A stretch of DNA of 64,000 nucleotides from Rosa chinensis (lineage: Eukaryota; Streptophyta; Magnoliopsida; Rosales; Rosaceae), in the NCBI RefSeq assembly GCF_002994745.2, contig NC_037094.1, positions 6,618,001 to 6,682,000 on the forward strand. The letters run 5' to 3'. The notes beneath the pieces were generated by a model. The model did not search any database. It was not told the origin of the DNA and worked only from the letters and a program-made list of their open reading frames with translations. Positions 37,634-48,407 of this stretch are shown here, one piece after another (the first letter of the stretch is position 1; each line of letters starts with the position of its first letter). The position numbers and the translations under genes were made by a program.

Positions 37634-40340
37634 ATGGCCAGAGCCTTCTTGGGCTTCTCACCTCCAACATCCTACTTCCGCCAAGTGTCTCACCTCCAGA
37701 GGCCGACTCCCCCATCCGTCTTCCACGTCAGCTCAACAACCGCCGCACCCATGGCCCAGCACCACCCTTCCCTCGAAATCCTCGGCGGCGCCAAAGACAC
37801 ATTCCTCCCCGCCCTCCCCTCCCTGACCCGACCCTATAACCCGTTTCCCGTCTTCGCCTGGAACCGCCATGTGGAGACCATCTTCGCCGCCTTCTTCCGG
37901 TCCACCCCCTACATTAAGCTCCGCCGCGAGTGCCTCCGTACAAAAGACGACGGCTCCGTCTCTCTCGACTGGGTCCCCGGCGACGACCGCGTCCTGCCCG
38001 CCGATTCTCCCCTCCTCATTCTCCTGGTTCGTAATTTCGATTCTCTCTTTAGTAAAAAAAGATGAAAGATTGAGTCTTTTTCTTTGGGTAATGTAAATGC
38101 TGCAGCCAGGTTTAACCGGAGGAAGTGAGGATTCGTATGTGAGGCACATGCTGATTAGAGCTAGAGATTGTGGATGGCGGGTTGTGGTCTTCAACAGCCG
38201 CGGTTGTGGTGCTAGCCCTGTAACCACTCCTCAGGTACTATTCAAACCATGGTTGTTTCTGTTTACCAAGCTAACTGTTTCTTTCTACAAATTGATAAAT
38301 ATTGTTATGGGTAAATAGTTTGTGAGTTTGATGATGAAGATATTGAGCATTTCGATATATGGTTTTAGCCAACATTGTGATTGTTTGTTATTTTTATGAT
38401 GCTGATATGCAGTTCTATTCGGCTTCATTTTTAGGAGATATACGTGAGGTAGTGGACCATGTTGGTGGGAGGTATCCGGAAGCTAATTTATATGCGGTAG
38501 GCTGGTCTCTTGGCGCTAACATTCTTGTTCGGTATTTGGGTCAGGTACCGTTGCAGTAATTTCCTGTTCCATGCTCTCCATATACACTCTTAGTGATCAA
38601 TTGCTCGTATGAAATTTCTGTATGTTGGCTGGACCAATGGCTTTTCACTAGAAATGCTTGGTGTTTGTTACTCTTATTCATGTTCAAATGCATCTTAATG
38701 GTAGCTTTGATGTGGTAGTATGTTTAGCAATGCATCTTGATGTAGCAAGCTTTCTACTCATATGAATTCATCAATGCCAGTAGGCTTAACAAAGGATCTG
38801 GTACATGCAGGAGTCTAATATGTGCCGTCTCTCTGGTGCTGTATCACTGTGTAATCCTTTCAATCTGGTGATCGCAGATGAGGATTTCCATAAGGGATTC
38901 AATAATGTTTATGACAAAGCTCTATCAAGTGCTCTCTGCAAAATTTTCAAGAAGTAATCCCATGATACATTTAAAAACTTTCCCAATATTTATTTCAGTT
39001 CGAAGGTGGTAACCAATTTGCTGACACTACATTGTAGGCATGCATTGCTTTTTGAAGACATGGGTGGTGAATATAATATCCCATTGGCTGCTAATGCCAA
39101 ATCTGTCAGGGACTTTGATGAAGGACTAACTCGTGGTATATATGTCGTGCGCTTGAAACCTTTTTGTTTTTTGGATTGGGGTTATTATAATATGACATTA
39201 ATCTGCTAAGAGCACCTTTCACTAAAAATTGCAGTTTCATTTGGTTTCAAATCCGCGGATGACTACTACTCTAATGCTTGTAGTTCAGATTCCATAAAAG
39301 ATGTTTGCACACCGTTGCTTTGCATTCAGGTGACATTTTGCCACAACATATCATATGATAGACATTTTATGAACCTCTCTATTGATGTTGACTGTACATC
39401 GTGAATGTTATTGTTATGGTTGAATAAAAATGGATCTGTTTTATGGATCAATGAGACACTTGGTGCCTGTGCATATCTGTTCAACTCTGACATTTGGTAT
39501 GAATGATAGAAAACAGACAGAAGGTTAAAGATGGAATAGTGGAAGGATTTTCTGAAAGGGGAGGAAGGGTCTCGATTCCTTAGTTGCTTGTTTAAGTGGA
39601 AAGGGAAAAGTGGAGGGATTTCAAGCCCCTAGGTTCATTATATGATAAATTGATTAGCAGGTGGGAGGAGGGAACCTATTAAACAGAATTTATGGATGTA
39701 ATTTTCCCCACTCCATTCTACTCTTAGTATGAGATTAATATACAGCTATATAGGTTCTTTCCTTCCTTCGTTTGTTCTTCTCTTTCTTCAGACAAGAAGA
39801 TGAAAATCACTCCTTTCCTTCCAGTGATTTGTATAATCCATCCTGTTGCATTCATTTCCTTTCTATCAGTGTCCTTGTTTTGATGTAAATAGCATTGAGT
39901 GATATCCATTAAAATTTTAAAAATCATGTTTTATTATCCCATATATCATTGTATGCTTAGACATACTCAAATGATCTTAATGGTTTCAGGCAGCAAATGA
40001 TCCAATTGCTCCAAACAGGGGAATTCCTCGTGGAGATATCCAGGTTTGTGGAGTCTCAAGCTAAAGTATATTTCTTGCGATATCTTTCTACATAACATTG
40101 AGCTAAACCTTGCTGTTATCTTAGGACAATCGAAACTGTATGTTGATAGTGACACCTCAAGGTGGCCATTTAGGGTGGGTTGCCGGTGCTGAAGCTCCAT
40201 TTGGATGTCCTTGGACTGATCCAACCGTGATGGATTTCCTTGATCATCTGGAGAGAGGGAAATCTAATGGTCTCCCATGTTCTGGTGATTTGGAAAGTGT
40301 GCAGCAACATACAGAGGACTTGCCCCTCTTGGAAGTATAG
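37634..40340 (+). CDS. EMB8-like alpha/beta hydrolase
   Basis: Eight exons: 37634-38026, 38106-38234, 38413-38544, 38811-38953, 39038-39135, 39235-39329, 39990-40043 and 40125-40340. All are GT-AG and give 419 residues. It belongs to the embryogenesis-associated EMB8/YheT-type hydrolases, predicted esterases or lipases of undefined substrate. Seen: the LLILLPGLTGGSEDSYVRHML block, FNSRGCGASPVTTPQ, the nucleophile elbow GWSLGAN (Ser), the acid at AANDPIAP (Asp), and the catalytic His in TPQGGHLGWV, so the triad is complete. The first 39 residues (Ser/Thr/Pro-rich, few acids) could be an organelle transit peptide. A second methionine at codon 40 (37751) is the alternative start. The antisense ORF 37733-38227 is a shadow of the GC-rich first exon. 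Confidence 0.94.
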
Positions 40341-40877
40341 TTAGCAAATACTCCATTCTTTATATATACACCCATATTCTTGTACCTTTATCAAATTGTA
40401 GTCCTAATAATGTGATAGTGTGCAGTCAAATTTATTTGAAATAAGTTAGAATCATATAATCATTATGCATTCCAAAATTCAGATGGACCCAATGTTGTGT
40501 AGACTTAGAATGATGCTAAGCTAAACAAGAGATCTTATTATCTGAAAGGCGTATCGAACTCTTTTTTATTTTTGGACGACTTTGATGCTTTGACTTTTAA
40601 TTGCAATTTTCCTCTTCAGCTAAAAGATTTTCTCGTAACCCAAAGGTTCCTCACAATTCTTTCATAATGATAAACTATGTAAACTTGGTGGCTTTTTAAC
40701 GCATGATAGCATGATCCACAGCAATGCAAAGTTGATTGCAATAAAAAGTAGATTAAGAGAATCACAATATGTGAAATTTGATATAAAAATTCAATATAAG
40801 AAACATGAACTTTCCATAGTCCAATCTCTCCAAATTTGATTTCATATATTATGACTTATAAGTAATATCCCAAATTT
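40341..40877. other. 3' flank of the EMB8-like gene
   Basis: AT-rich; presumably the 3' UTR then spacer. No further feature seen. Confidence 0.5.
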
Positions 40878-40896
40878 TTTAGAGACCAAGCTTGTT

Positions 40897-42052
40897 TTTG
40901 AGAAATAGATAACTTCATTAACTTATCCATGGCCAGAAGGCACATACATCACAAGCTGTCTCATACCAACAGTTCTATATGACACAAGCTGCCAAGTAAA
41001 TGACAAGTGACCCTCACTTTAAACAAATACGCACACTTATTGAGCCTGACTATAAAAAAATCAATCCTCACTACTAACCTCTCTTTGAAAAGTAGACCTA
41101 GTCGCCTAGAGACCTCAATTGGTGTACAACTAGAGAAAACTAAGATGAAAGTAATACAAGACCAACTTTCTAGTAGTAGGCAAGAAGACCAGAAAAACCA
41201 AAAGCTTTCCTTGGCCATGTTCTCGAGCCTCCAGCTACTGGGAAATGCTCCTCCAGGATCCCAAATACTAAACCCTTAAGAGACAGGGTCAAATCGCAGG
41301 GTCCGCCAAAGAGCCCCATTCCAACAGAAAAACACTCCAAGCCCATCTGATTGTAGCCTTAAAATTGATTTGGGCCACCACACCCTTTTAGGCTTCCAAA
41401 ATGATTTGGGCACCCAACCTGATGTGAGCCACCCAAACCCTTTGGGCCCCCAAAATGTTCTGGGCACCCCACTTGCCGCTCCTCTGCGGCGTACGCTGCC
41501 GTGACCACTTCTCTGCCAACCCAGGCATCAGATGTAACCACCATCCTCGAGTCAGACACCCCACTGGCGTGCTCCGCATGCTCCAGATTCTGGAACGCTG
41601 CACGGTGCACAACTGCGATCTCCGCCACATCCACGAGTAGGTATTCAAACGCCCTCGCCGCCATCAACCTGAACGTGGCCGCTTTGATCTAGGTCCAGAG
41701 GTCGCACGTCCGCCACCCAGGGCCTCTCATCCCTTGGCCTCCAACCTGTAATCTCCGGTCAATCCCGACTGCGTAACTTAGCCTTGAGCAGCTCGTCGCT
41801 GCCTGATCTGCCACGGCCACTCGTCCACTCAATCACCGTTGAGTCTGATCGGACTGGAGCACTGATCCAAATCCCTCACATCGCCTATTTCCTTCCGGCA
41901 AGAGATGATGGCCAACCTAGGGCTAGGTTGGGTGGTCGCCGCACAAGATCGGCTGCTGAGTGTCATCCACAGATGATGTAGAAGGGAGACCGATACTAGT
42001 CGCCATGGCTGGAGGCTAGGGTTTGGGTTTCGACAGAGCCTCATTTAGTATC
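40897..42052 (-). mobile_element. Internally deleted LINE, about 1.16 kb, 19-bp TSD
   Basis: The 19-mer TTTAGAGACCAAGCTTGTT is present at both ends (40878-40896 and 42053-42071). On the minus strand the element starts with a GC-rich 5' region containing CCCTAGCC and an ATG at 42005, and ends with TTAATGAAGTTATCTATTTCTC followed by A's. That is a LINE-like 3' end with poly(A). No endonuclease or reverse transcriptase is left; the 5' region seems joined to the 3' end by a large internal deletion. ORFs at 41359-41667, 41388-41648, 41784-41981 and 41829-42044 are fragments or shadows within it. SINE-like derivation is a less likely alternative. Confidence 0.7.
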
Positions 42053-42071
42053 TTTAGAGACCAAGCTTGTT

Positions 42072-43224
42072 AAGAAAGAAGAAGAGATAGATATTACAAA
42101 ATAGAAGGAAAAAAAAAAAAGGTTCATAGTCTTCATATCCCAACTTTTGAGTAAAGTGTCAACTCAACCAAATCTTGAACAGTATAGAGTTGTCTCCTAC
42201 ATGATCCACACAGGGAAGAGGGAAGAGTCATTCGCCTAAGTTGTCGAGAATTGAATCTACAGTATTATATGTTTTCCATGATGTTGAGTGGTGTGACAGT
42301 TTTCGAGGGTGACCTGAATAACTTTTTGATGTTGTAATTCAGGATGACCAAGTTATTCTCACACTAGTTGCCTGTATATTGGTTCTGATATATTCAGCAA
42401 ACTTATAATGCTCTCCCAACTGACTGTATATTTATGTGAATAATATCTTCTCTCTTTCATTAAATGTCACCTCTATTTATGGGACAATGTAATCGTAAAT
42501 TCTCATTATTATTCTTTTAAATTTCCTCCAATATTTCACTCAACTTGACAATTACTAAACTAATCTAATGCTGCGCTATAGGTTTTTGGGTTTTTCAATG
42601 GATGAACAATTTGGAATTAGACAACAATACAATACCATTTTTCTTCCAACTTTCCTTCGAATATGATTCACATTGCTTGACACAAGATATTCATTTCTAC
42701 GACTCATGAACTAACTGTGATTGTTCCATGGATAATTCGTATTGATTCATAACAGAAGCAAGCACCAGCAAATAGTTTGTGATAAAATGAAAGAACTTAA
42801 ATGTGTTTTAGGAATATACATGCATTATCAAAGAGTCAAAGCGAAACGTGCGTAAGTTCAAGGAACTACACCAGAACTTGAAGTAGCTGGTCTGTTAATA
42901 GGCACTGGTTGCATAGATACACAGTGCCTATGAAATTCACGGTATCTTTGACTCCCACATATATAAGATATTAAGATGAATCAATGCATGGTCTTTTGCA
43001 GTGTTTCACGAGCCACAGACACGGGTTTCAATGGAACCAACAATCATATATGGTGCTTTTAGGGTCGGCATGGCCTTGTGTTAGAATCTTTAGCAGCTTA
43101 GCTTGACTTCGTTGGTTTATTTGTTTGTGCTCCTTTCATGACCGAATTTGGTAGTGAGCCTCTGCGTCATCGCTTGTGCTTCTATGACATATTAATTAGT
43201 TGGTTTCATATAATATTTATGAAA
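42072..43224. other. Intergenic, no feature recognised
   Basis: AT-rich DNA with a poly(A) stretch at about 42107-42120. Nothing else could be supported on either strand. Confidence 0.5.
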
Positions 43225-43445
43225 AGGATAAACTCTAATCCTACCAACGATGCTGATGAAGTTGGGCGGGCAAGCTCATACGCACAGTGATAGAATTCAA
43301 ATGCAATTCTTCTTCTAATTTAGAGACTAATTCTAGGATAAACTCTAATCCTACCAACGATGCTGATGAAGTTGGGCGGGCAAGCTCATACGCACAGTGA
43401 TAGAATTCAAATGCAATTCTTCTTCTAATTTAGAGACTAATTCTA
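43225..43445. repeat. 110-bp perfect tandem duplication
   Basis: Two head-to-tail copies of about 110 bases (43225-43334 and 43335-43445) each begin AGGATAAACTCTAATCC and end TAGAGACTAATTCTA. By eye they are identical, so the duplication is recent. There is no coding sequence. Confidence 0.9.
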
Positions 43446-43483
43446 GCGAGCCTTTGAGATTGACTGCAAGCTAATAATTTTCC

Positions 43484-43949
43484 ATTTGAAATAATTGGGA
43501 GGACATGCAGTCTCCCAAAAACAAGAAGAGTCCTAGAAGGATTTGGTTGACATGTTGGAATGAATTTGGACGGTTTTAGTGAATGGTGAAAACTGAAAAG
43601 AATGGGGCATTAGAATCTCATATCACCTTGAAAAGTCCAAGCTTTACAACAATGATATAAGAGACTTTATGGCCTTTATATTATTGTCAATCAATTTGTG
43701 TATGATCACTAAGATGCTTAGATTTATATTAAGTTTTAGAATGGATAATAATTGGAGGACATAATGCAGTCTCCCAAAAACAAGAAGAGTCCTAGAAGGA
43801 TTTGGTTGACATGTTGGAATGAATTTGGACGGTTTTAGTGAGTTGGTGAAAACTGAAAAGAATGGGGCATTAGAATTTCATATCACCTATTGTCAATTGT
43901 GATATTTCTGCCTATTGTCAATCAATTTGTGTATGATCACTAAGATGCT
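43484..43949. repeat. About 255-bp tandem duplication, second copy split by the retrotransposon nest
   Basis: Copy 1 spans about 43484-43740 and copy 2 starts at about 43745. Shared landmarks are GTCTCCCAAAAACAAGAAGA, GACATGTTGGAATGAATTTG and GTGTATGATCACTAAGATGC. Copy 2 breaks at 43949 and its tail (TTAGATTTATATTAAGTTTT) resumes at about 60880, after the nest. Copy 2 also lacks about 50 bases present in copy 1. Confidence 0.88.
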
Positions 43950-44345
43950 TGTGGGAGTGGTCAACTACCACTAGAACTGCAATTAAGGTAATTAAAAGCG
44001 GTGATTATTATCGCTTTAACTACGATAATAACTACGCACAATGATTACGACTATGAATGTGGGAGTGGTCAACTACCACTAGAACTGCAATTAAGGTAAT
44101 TAGAAGCTGCGATTATTACTGCTTTAGCTACGCATTCAGACTCTTTTTACTCCATTCGACTAAAATACGTACTGACTTAGACATCGGAGAGTTTTCTGCA
44201 GGTACCCCTTCTCCTCTTCAAGCCGTCGGTTAAACTTCCGAGTCAACGCTCCAAGGAAGCTTCTCAATTGCTCCTGGTCAGCTTCCGCTCCAGTTCGCAT
44301 TCATTGGTGAGTCAAAATCCTCTATGGAATTTTTCATCACCAACA
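43950..44345 (+). repeat. 5' LTR of the outer element, rearranged (396 bp)
   Basis: The first 108 bases are tandemly repeated (TGTGGGAGTGG at 43950 and again at 44058). The segment that in the 3' LTR contains the TATA box (about 60490-60658) is missing. The remaining 3' part (ACTCTTTTTACTCCATTCGA onward) aligns with the 3' LTR. This copy therefore has no recognisable core promoter. Confidence 0.85.
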
Positions 44346-44347
44346 AG

Positions 44348-44365
44348 TGGCGCCGTCTGTGGGAA
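44348..44365 (+). promoter_or_regulatory. Primer-binding site of the outer element
   Basis: TGGCGCCGTCTGTGGGAA lies two bases after the LTR end. This sequence is commonly found at this position in plant gypsy-type and derivative elements. I could not assign the priming tRNA with certainty. Confidence 0.75.
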
Positions 44366-44611
44366 CGACTTTTCCCTAAAAAGTGATGGCAGAAGTTGCA
44401 CCTGACGGAATCCCATTTCTGTCACTGAGGACTGGAAATGACGAAATCCAACCCCCTCACCAGCCCCCAAATGGACATGTCCCAAACCTAAGCGATGATT
44501 TGAACTTGCCATTAAATGACGAGACGGAAAGGCTGAGACAAGAACTTTAGCAACTCAGGAAGGAAAAACAAGACCGAAAGGCCCGCCGACGACGAAAACT
44601 CGAAAGAATTC

Positions 44612-45979
44612 TAGGCCTGGGCGTTTGGACCTGAATGACCAAACCAAATCGAGCAAAAAAGACCGAATCAGTTCAGTTATAATATGGGAATTCTCGGTTC
44701 GGTGCAAAGACCGACCCAAATGTATGTAATCGGTTCGGTCTCGGGCTTCAAAAATTTAGAGACCGAAAGACCGACCCAAACCGAATTGTGTCTTATTTGC
44801 CACTTGTCATTCTATGATTGGGTAATATAATAATATGTTAAAATTTAAAAAAGAAAAGAAAAAAAAACATAAGACCTAACCCACCTAAGTCATCGAGTCG
44901 AGACTATCCCGATCTCAGCCTCCCTCTGACCCTCTCTTCTCTCTCTTTCTCTCTCTCTCTCTCTCCGGTCTCAGCTCTCCGTTCTCCACCAGCTCATCCG
45001 CCATTCTCCGTCTCCGAAATCCGCCTCCGCCAGTGAACCACTGGACGCAAAGCTCCAGAAATTTGCAGTCACTGATGCCCGACGATCTCAGAGAGAACTC
45101 TTGGATCTTCAATTCCACATGGTTTCGATCTAATAGTCGATTGACTCGATTCTCCTCGAAGCTTTGCAGTATGCACTTCACTCCTCGCAGGTCAGTATTC
45201 AGTAATGAGTAATCTAGGGTTTTCAATTTCACTTTTTCATTCTGAATTTTCTAAACTTCAATGTGGTGAATTAGGATCTTGTATTCAAGCACTTCCCAAA
45301 TTTCATGGCTTCTCCTCAGAATTCATCCCAAAGTTCCGATTCCAATTCAAAAGTTATTACTCTTCCAACACCAACTGATGCTTCAAGGGTTCAGACAATT
45401 CCGAAAACATTCAGAAGCTCGCAGTTTTTGTTCATGTTTGATTAGTTGATTGTTTTCTCACTTTCTGTAGAACCATTCACAATTTTAGTTTGATTGAACA
45501 TTTTAATGATTAAACAATTTGGATTGTTGTTTAATGAGTTTAATGACTTTAATCTATTGGAGTTGGACAATGTAATTGTGCGTTGTGACTTTGTGTTTGT
45601 GAACTTTGTGATTTTGTGACTTGTGTTGTAAAATTTAAGTTTGATTGAACATTTGAAATTTTGAATGTTTGAATAGGTTGTAATGTTGTATGATCAGTTA
45701 TGTTAATGAGTTTGTGAAGTTGATATGCATCCCAGATTTCCAGGTACCAAAATGAGTCTGGCAGTTTTGCTAGAAGTCCAGATGAGTTTTTGAAAAACTG
45801 GGAAAACAGCAAGCTCAAGACTATCTGGATTTTGGGCCCGAAAAGTTCGAAAACCGAACATACCTGTTTGGGATCGGTTTCTGTCGGGTTCCAGTTTTGA
45901 AAAAGCCCAAACCGATTATTTCGGCCTTGATCTCGATTTTACCAAATTTCAGGCCTGGCCCGACCCGAGCCCAGGCCTA
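44612..45979 (+). mobile_element. Deleted hAT transposon, 1368 bp, 8-bp TSD
   Basis: Terminal inverted repeats TAGGCCTGGGC and GCCCAGGCCTA are flanked by perfect 8-bp duplications AAGAATTC (44604-44611, 45980-45987). An 8-bp duplication with a TAGGCCTGGGC-type terminus is characteristic of hAT (Ac-like) elements. Subterminal regions are rich in ACCGAA/CGGTTCGG motifs, the expected transposase-binding repeats. The interior holds a CT-rich leader (44925-44965) and the first codons of a transposase-like frame, and the rest of the transposase is missing. It is non-autonomous and inserted in gag of the outer element. Confidence 0.92.
45305..45445 (+). pseudogene. N-terminal remnant of a hAT transposase gene
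   Basis: A 46-codon Ser/Thr/Pro-rich frame (MASPQNSSQSSDSNSK...) follows a CT-rich leader and an intron-like stretch in the hAT element. Plant Ac-like transposases often begin with such a low-complexity segment before the BED zinc finger. No BED finger, DDE catalytic core or dimerisation domain follows. The minus ORFs at 44915-45232 and 45549-45818 are antisense to the leader and the AT-rich interior. Assignment depends on context, so it is tentative. Confidence 0.45.
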
Positions 45980-47337
45980 AAGAATTCTACAACTCGACAG
46001 CAACTCTTCAGACGATGAGGCCAGCAGCGTCATCGGCGGAGGCTTCCCTCGTCAAGGGGGTGGAGGCACATTAAATGGAAGACTAAACGGCATAACTGGA
46101 GCAAGCCAATCCAAGAGAGCACGCAATGAGTCCTGGTGTGAGAAGATAGAGAAAATGATCAATGAATGTAAGCGGGCCGATCCTCGAGAGCTCGTGACCA
46201 AAATCGCAAGGGAAGTCAGTAAGTCTCCCTTCACTGATGACATCCTCAATGCCACGAAACCTCATAGGTTCACCAACCCCATGTTCCAAAAGTATGATTG
46301 GACTACCGATCTCATGGATCACATCAAGGGGTACAAACAACAGATGTCCATCGAAACAAATGATGAGAAACTGATGTGCAAGCTCTTCTCATCAAGCATC
46401 GCAGGGCCGACGTCAACATGGTTCCAAGAACTTAAGCCCAAATCAATCCCGAATTTTGACACGCTGAGCCTAGTTTTCATTTCACAATACTTCTGTAATC
46501 ATAAGCAAAAGAAGGAAATGGCCACTTTGTTCAGCACCAAGCAAAATACAGGACAGAAAATATGACAGTTTTTTTAACGGTTCAAGGCTGAAATACGACA
46601 TGTCAACTGTGAGCCTCAGTTTGCTGCGATTGCATTCAGAGAATGACTTCTCCCAAACGCACCTTTATATGAGAGTTTGTTGCACGAACCCCCAAGAGAC
46701 ATGGATGACATTATTACAAGAGTCGAAGGGGAGATCAGGATCGAGAGGGCAAATGAGGCACAAGAGGCCCGAGTTACTATTGTTGTCACCTCGAGAGAGG
46801 TCGACGGGAGTAACATTAAGAAGGACATTCAAAGTATAAATTGACTTAGCGAAGGGATACCTCGAGATTATCCCCCTAAAGAACGGTTTACGATCCACCT
46901 GATGACTATATACAAAAGACATAGCCACGAAGAAATATTTGAGAAGCCAACCCCCCAACCGGAGGCTAGTAACGAGGATGAGAGTAGTCGATATTGCTCA
47001 CTCCATGAGGTAAGGGGACACAAAATATATAAGTGTGAGGGAGTGCGGCTAGCTATCTTGCCGTAATGAAGGCTGATAAACTTCTTCAGTATAAAATGAC
47101 ATAAATAGAGGCAACCAGAGGAGTCATGGAAAGTCCACGTGCTGAAATTCATCTCTAGTAATGGAAAATATACAATAATATGGTGACTTCGTTTTGATAA
47201 AAAGATTGGCATGACTCAAAAAACTCAGGTTAGAATAATAAAAGAGATTAGTGATTTTTATGCATGTCAGTATCTCATTCAAGAGACTGTTGGATTCATT
47301 TATTTTGTATTTTTCATATGAATAATATCACTGGGAC

Positions 47338-47880
47338 TAGTTCCTCAAGTAGGACAGTTGCATTTAATTTGTAGAAACTGGTTCCTCGAGCAGGACCGTT
47401 GCTTTGATTTGTAGGAGCTGATTCCTCCAATGGGACAGTTGCCTTAATGCTTCGAAATTGGTTCCTCGAGTAGGACAGTTGAGTTGTTTCATAAGAGCTG
47501 GTCCCTCGAGTAGGATAGTTGCCCTAATGTTTCGAAACTTGTTCCTCGAGTAGGACAATTTCTTTGATTCATAGGAGCTGGTTCCTTGAGTAGGACAGTT
47601 GCCTTAATGGTTCGGGACTGGTTCCTCAAGTAGGACAGTTGGTTTGAATCGCAGGAGCTGGTTCCTCGAGCAGGACAGTTTTCTTAATGCTTCGAAACTG
47701 GTTCCTCGAGTAAGACTATTGCTTTGATTTGTAGGAGATGGTTCCTCAAGCAGGACAGTGCCAAATTGGTTCCTCAAGCAGGATAGTTGCCTTCATGCTT
47801 CGAAACCGGTTCTTTGAGACAGTTGCGTTGATTCATAGAACCTAATTCCTCGAGTAGAACAGTTACCTTAATACTTTGGG
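47338..47880 (+). repeat. 40-bp minisatellite with alternating monomer types
   Basis: About thirteen monomers contain TGGTTCCTCGAGTAGGACAG. Two variants alternate: one ends GATTTGTAGGAGC, the other TTAATGCTTCGAAAC, so the true period is about 80 bp. Degeneration and one shortened unit occur near 47757-47780. It lies between gag and the 42-bp array of the outer element. Following sequence to about 48060 has GGGTGGGATGGTG/CCTCACCCTCA repeats. Confidence 0.85.
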
Positions 47881-48321
47881 TGGGATGGTGTCCCTCACCC
47901 TCACTACAGGCAGGGGTGGGATGATGGACCTCACCCTCATTGCATGTAGGAGTGGGACGAGGTGGTGGATCTTACCCTTAAAAGACGTAGAGGTGAGACA
48001 ACACAGGTTACGAGATTGGTAATGAATCTAAGCCCTTCAGGGCATGGGGGCAATCCCATCCTCAGAGGACGATAAAAAAGTAGTCTATGAAAGGAGAATC
48101 GTCCTATATGGTTTGGTTTCAAATTCTTCAATACATTGTTTTTGTTTAACGTTTATTAGATCGCCAGCAAATCGCTCAGGATATTGGCTCTCGATTTCAA
48201 ATTACCCAATGCATTGCATTCTTGTTTTGTTTTGTTTTTTTTCCCTGAGGGTCTGCAAGCTCAGAAAAAGAAAAAGAAAAAACAAAGGGGCATGTAGGGA
48301 AGTGAAATATATGTCACAGCC

Positions 48322-48407
48322 ATGGAAACACAGATGAAGGTCGTGATGAAGGTTATTGAGGTTGGCGTCACCTACGTCGGGACCAGCGTTGCAATCATCG
48401 AGGAAGG
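48322..48407 (+). pseudogene. 5' part of a 14-residue-repeat ORF, cut by the Athila-like insertion
   Basis: ATG 48322 opens 28 codons (METQMKVVMKVIEVGV...) ending GAA GG at the target site. The frame resumes on the far side of the Athila-like element at 59164 and would continue to 59464, giving about 128 codons before insertion. Units of the type VIEKGVTNVGTSVA are visible on both sides. I do not recognise the repeat and cannot say it was ever translated. Confidence 0.6.

Larger units (their letters stand above)
44386..47066 (+). pseudogene. gag: Degenerate gag of the outer element, split by a hAT insertion
   Basis: The ATG at 44386 starts 20 bases after the primer-binding site. The frame reads to the hAT insertion at 44611, with a TAG at 44548. 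It resumes after 45987 in exactly the same phase once the hAT and one target duplication are removed. Gag-like helices follow (KYDWTTDLMDHIKGYKQQM, STWFQELKPKSIPNFDTLS), then TGA 46563, TAA 46575, TGA 46644 and TGA 46842. In the same frame a zinc-knuckle-like CX2HX4HX4C (46995-47036, CSLHEVRGHKIYKC) precedes the terminal TAA (47064). No protease or reverse transcriptase follows. Five in-frame stops make it non-functional. Confidence 0.85.

Noticed and set aside
37733..38227. 164-residue minus-strand ORF
   Set aside because: It is antisense to the GC-rich first exon of the EMB8-like gene, whose frame is conserved and spliced.
45549..45818. 89-residue minus-strand ORF in the hAT element
   Set aside because: It is in AT-rich filler, unrelated to hAT transposase, and probably chance.
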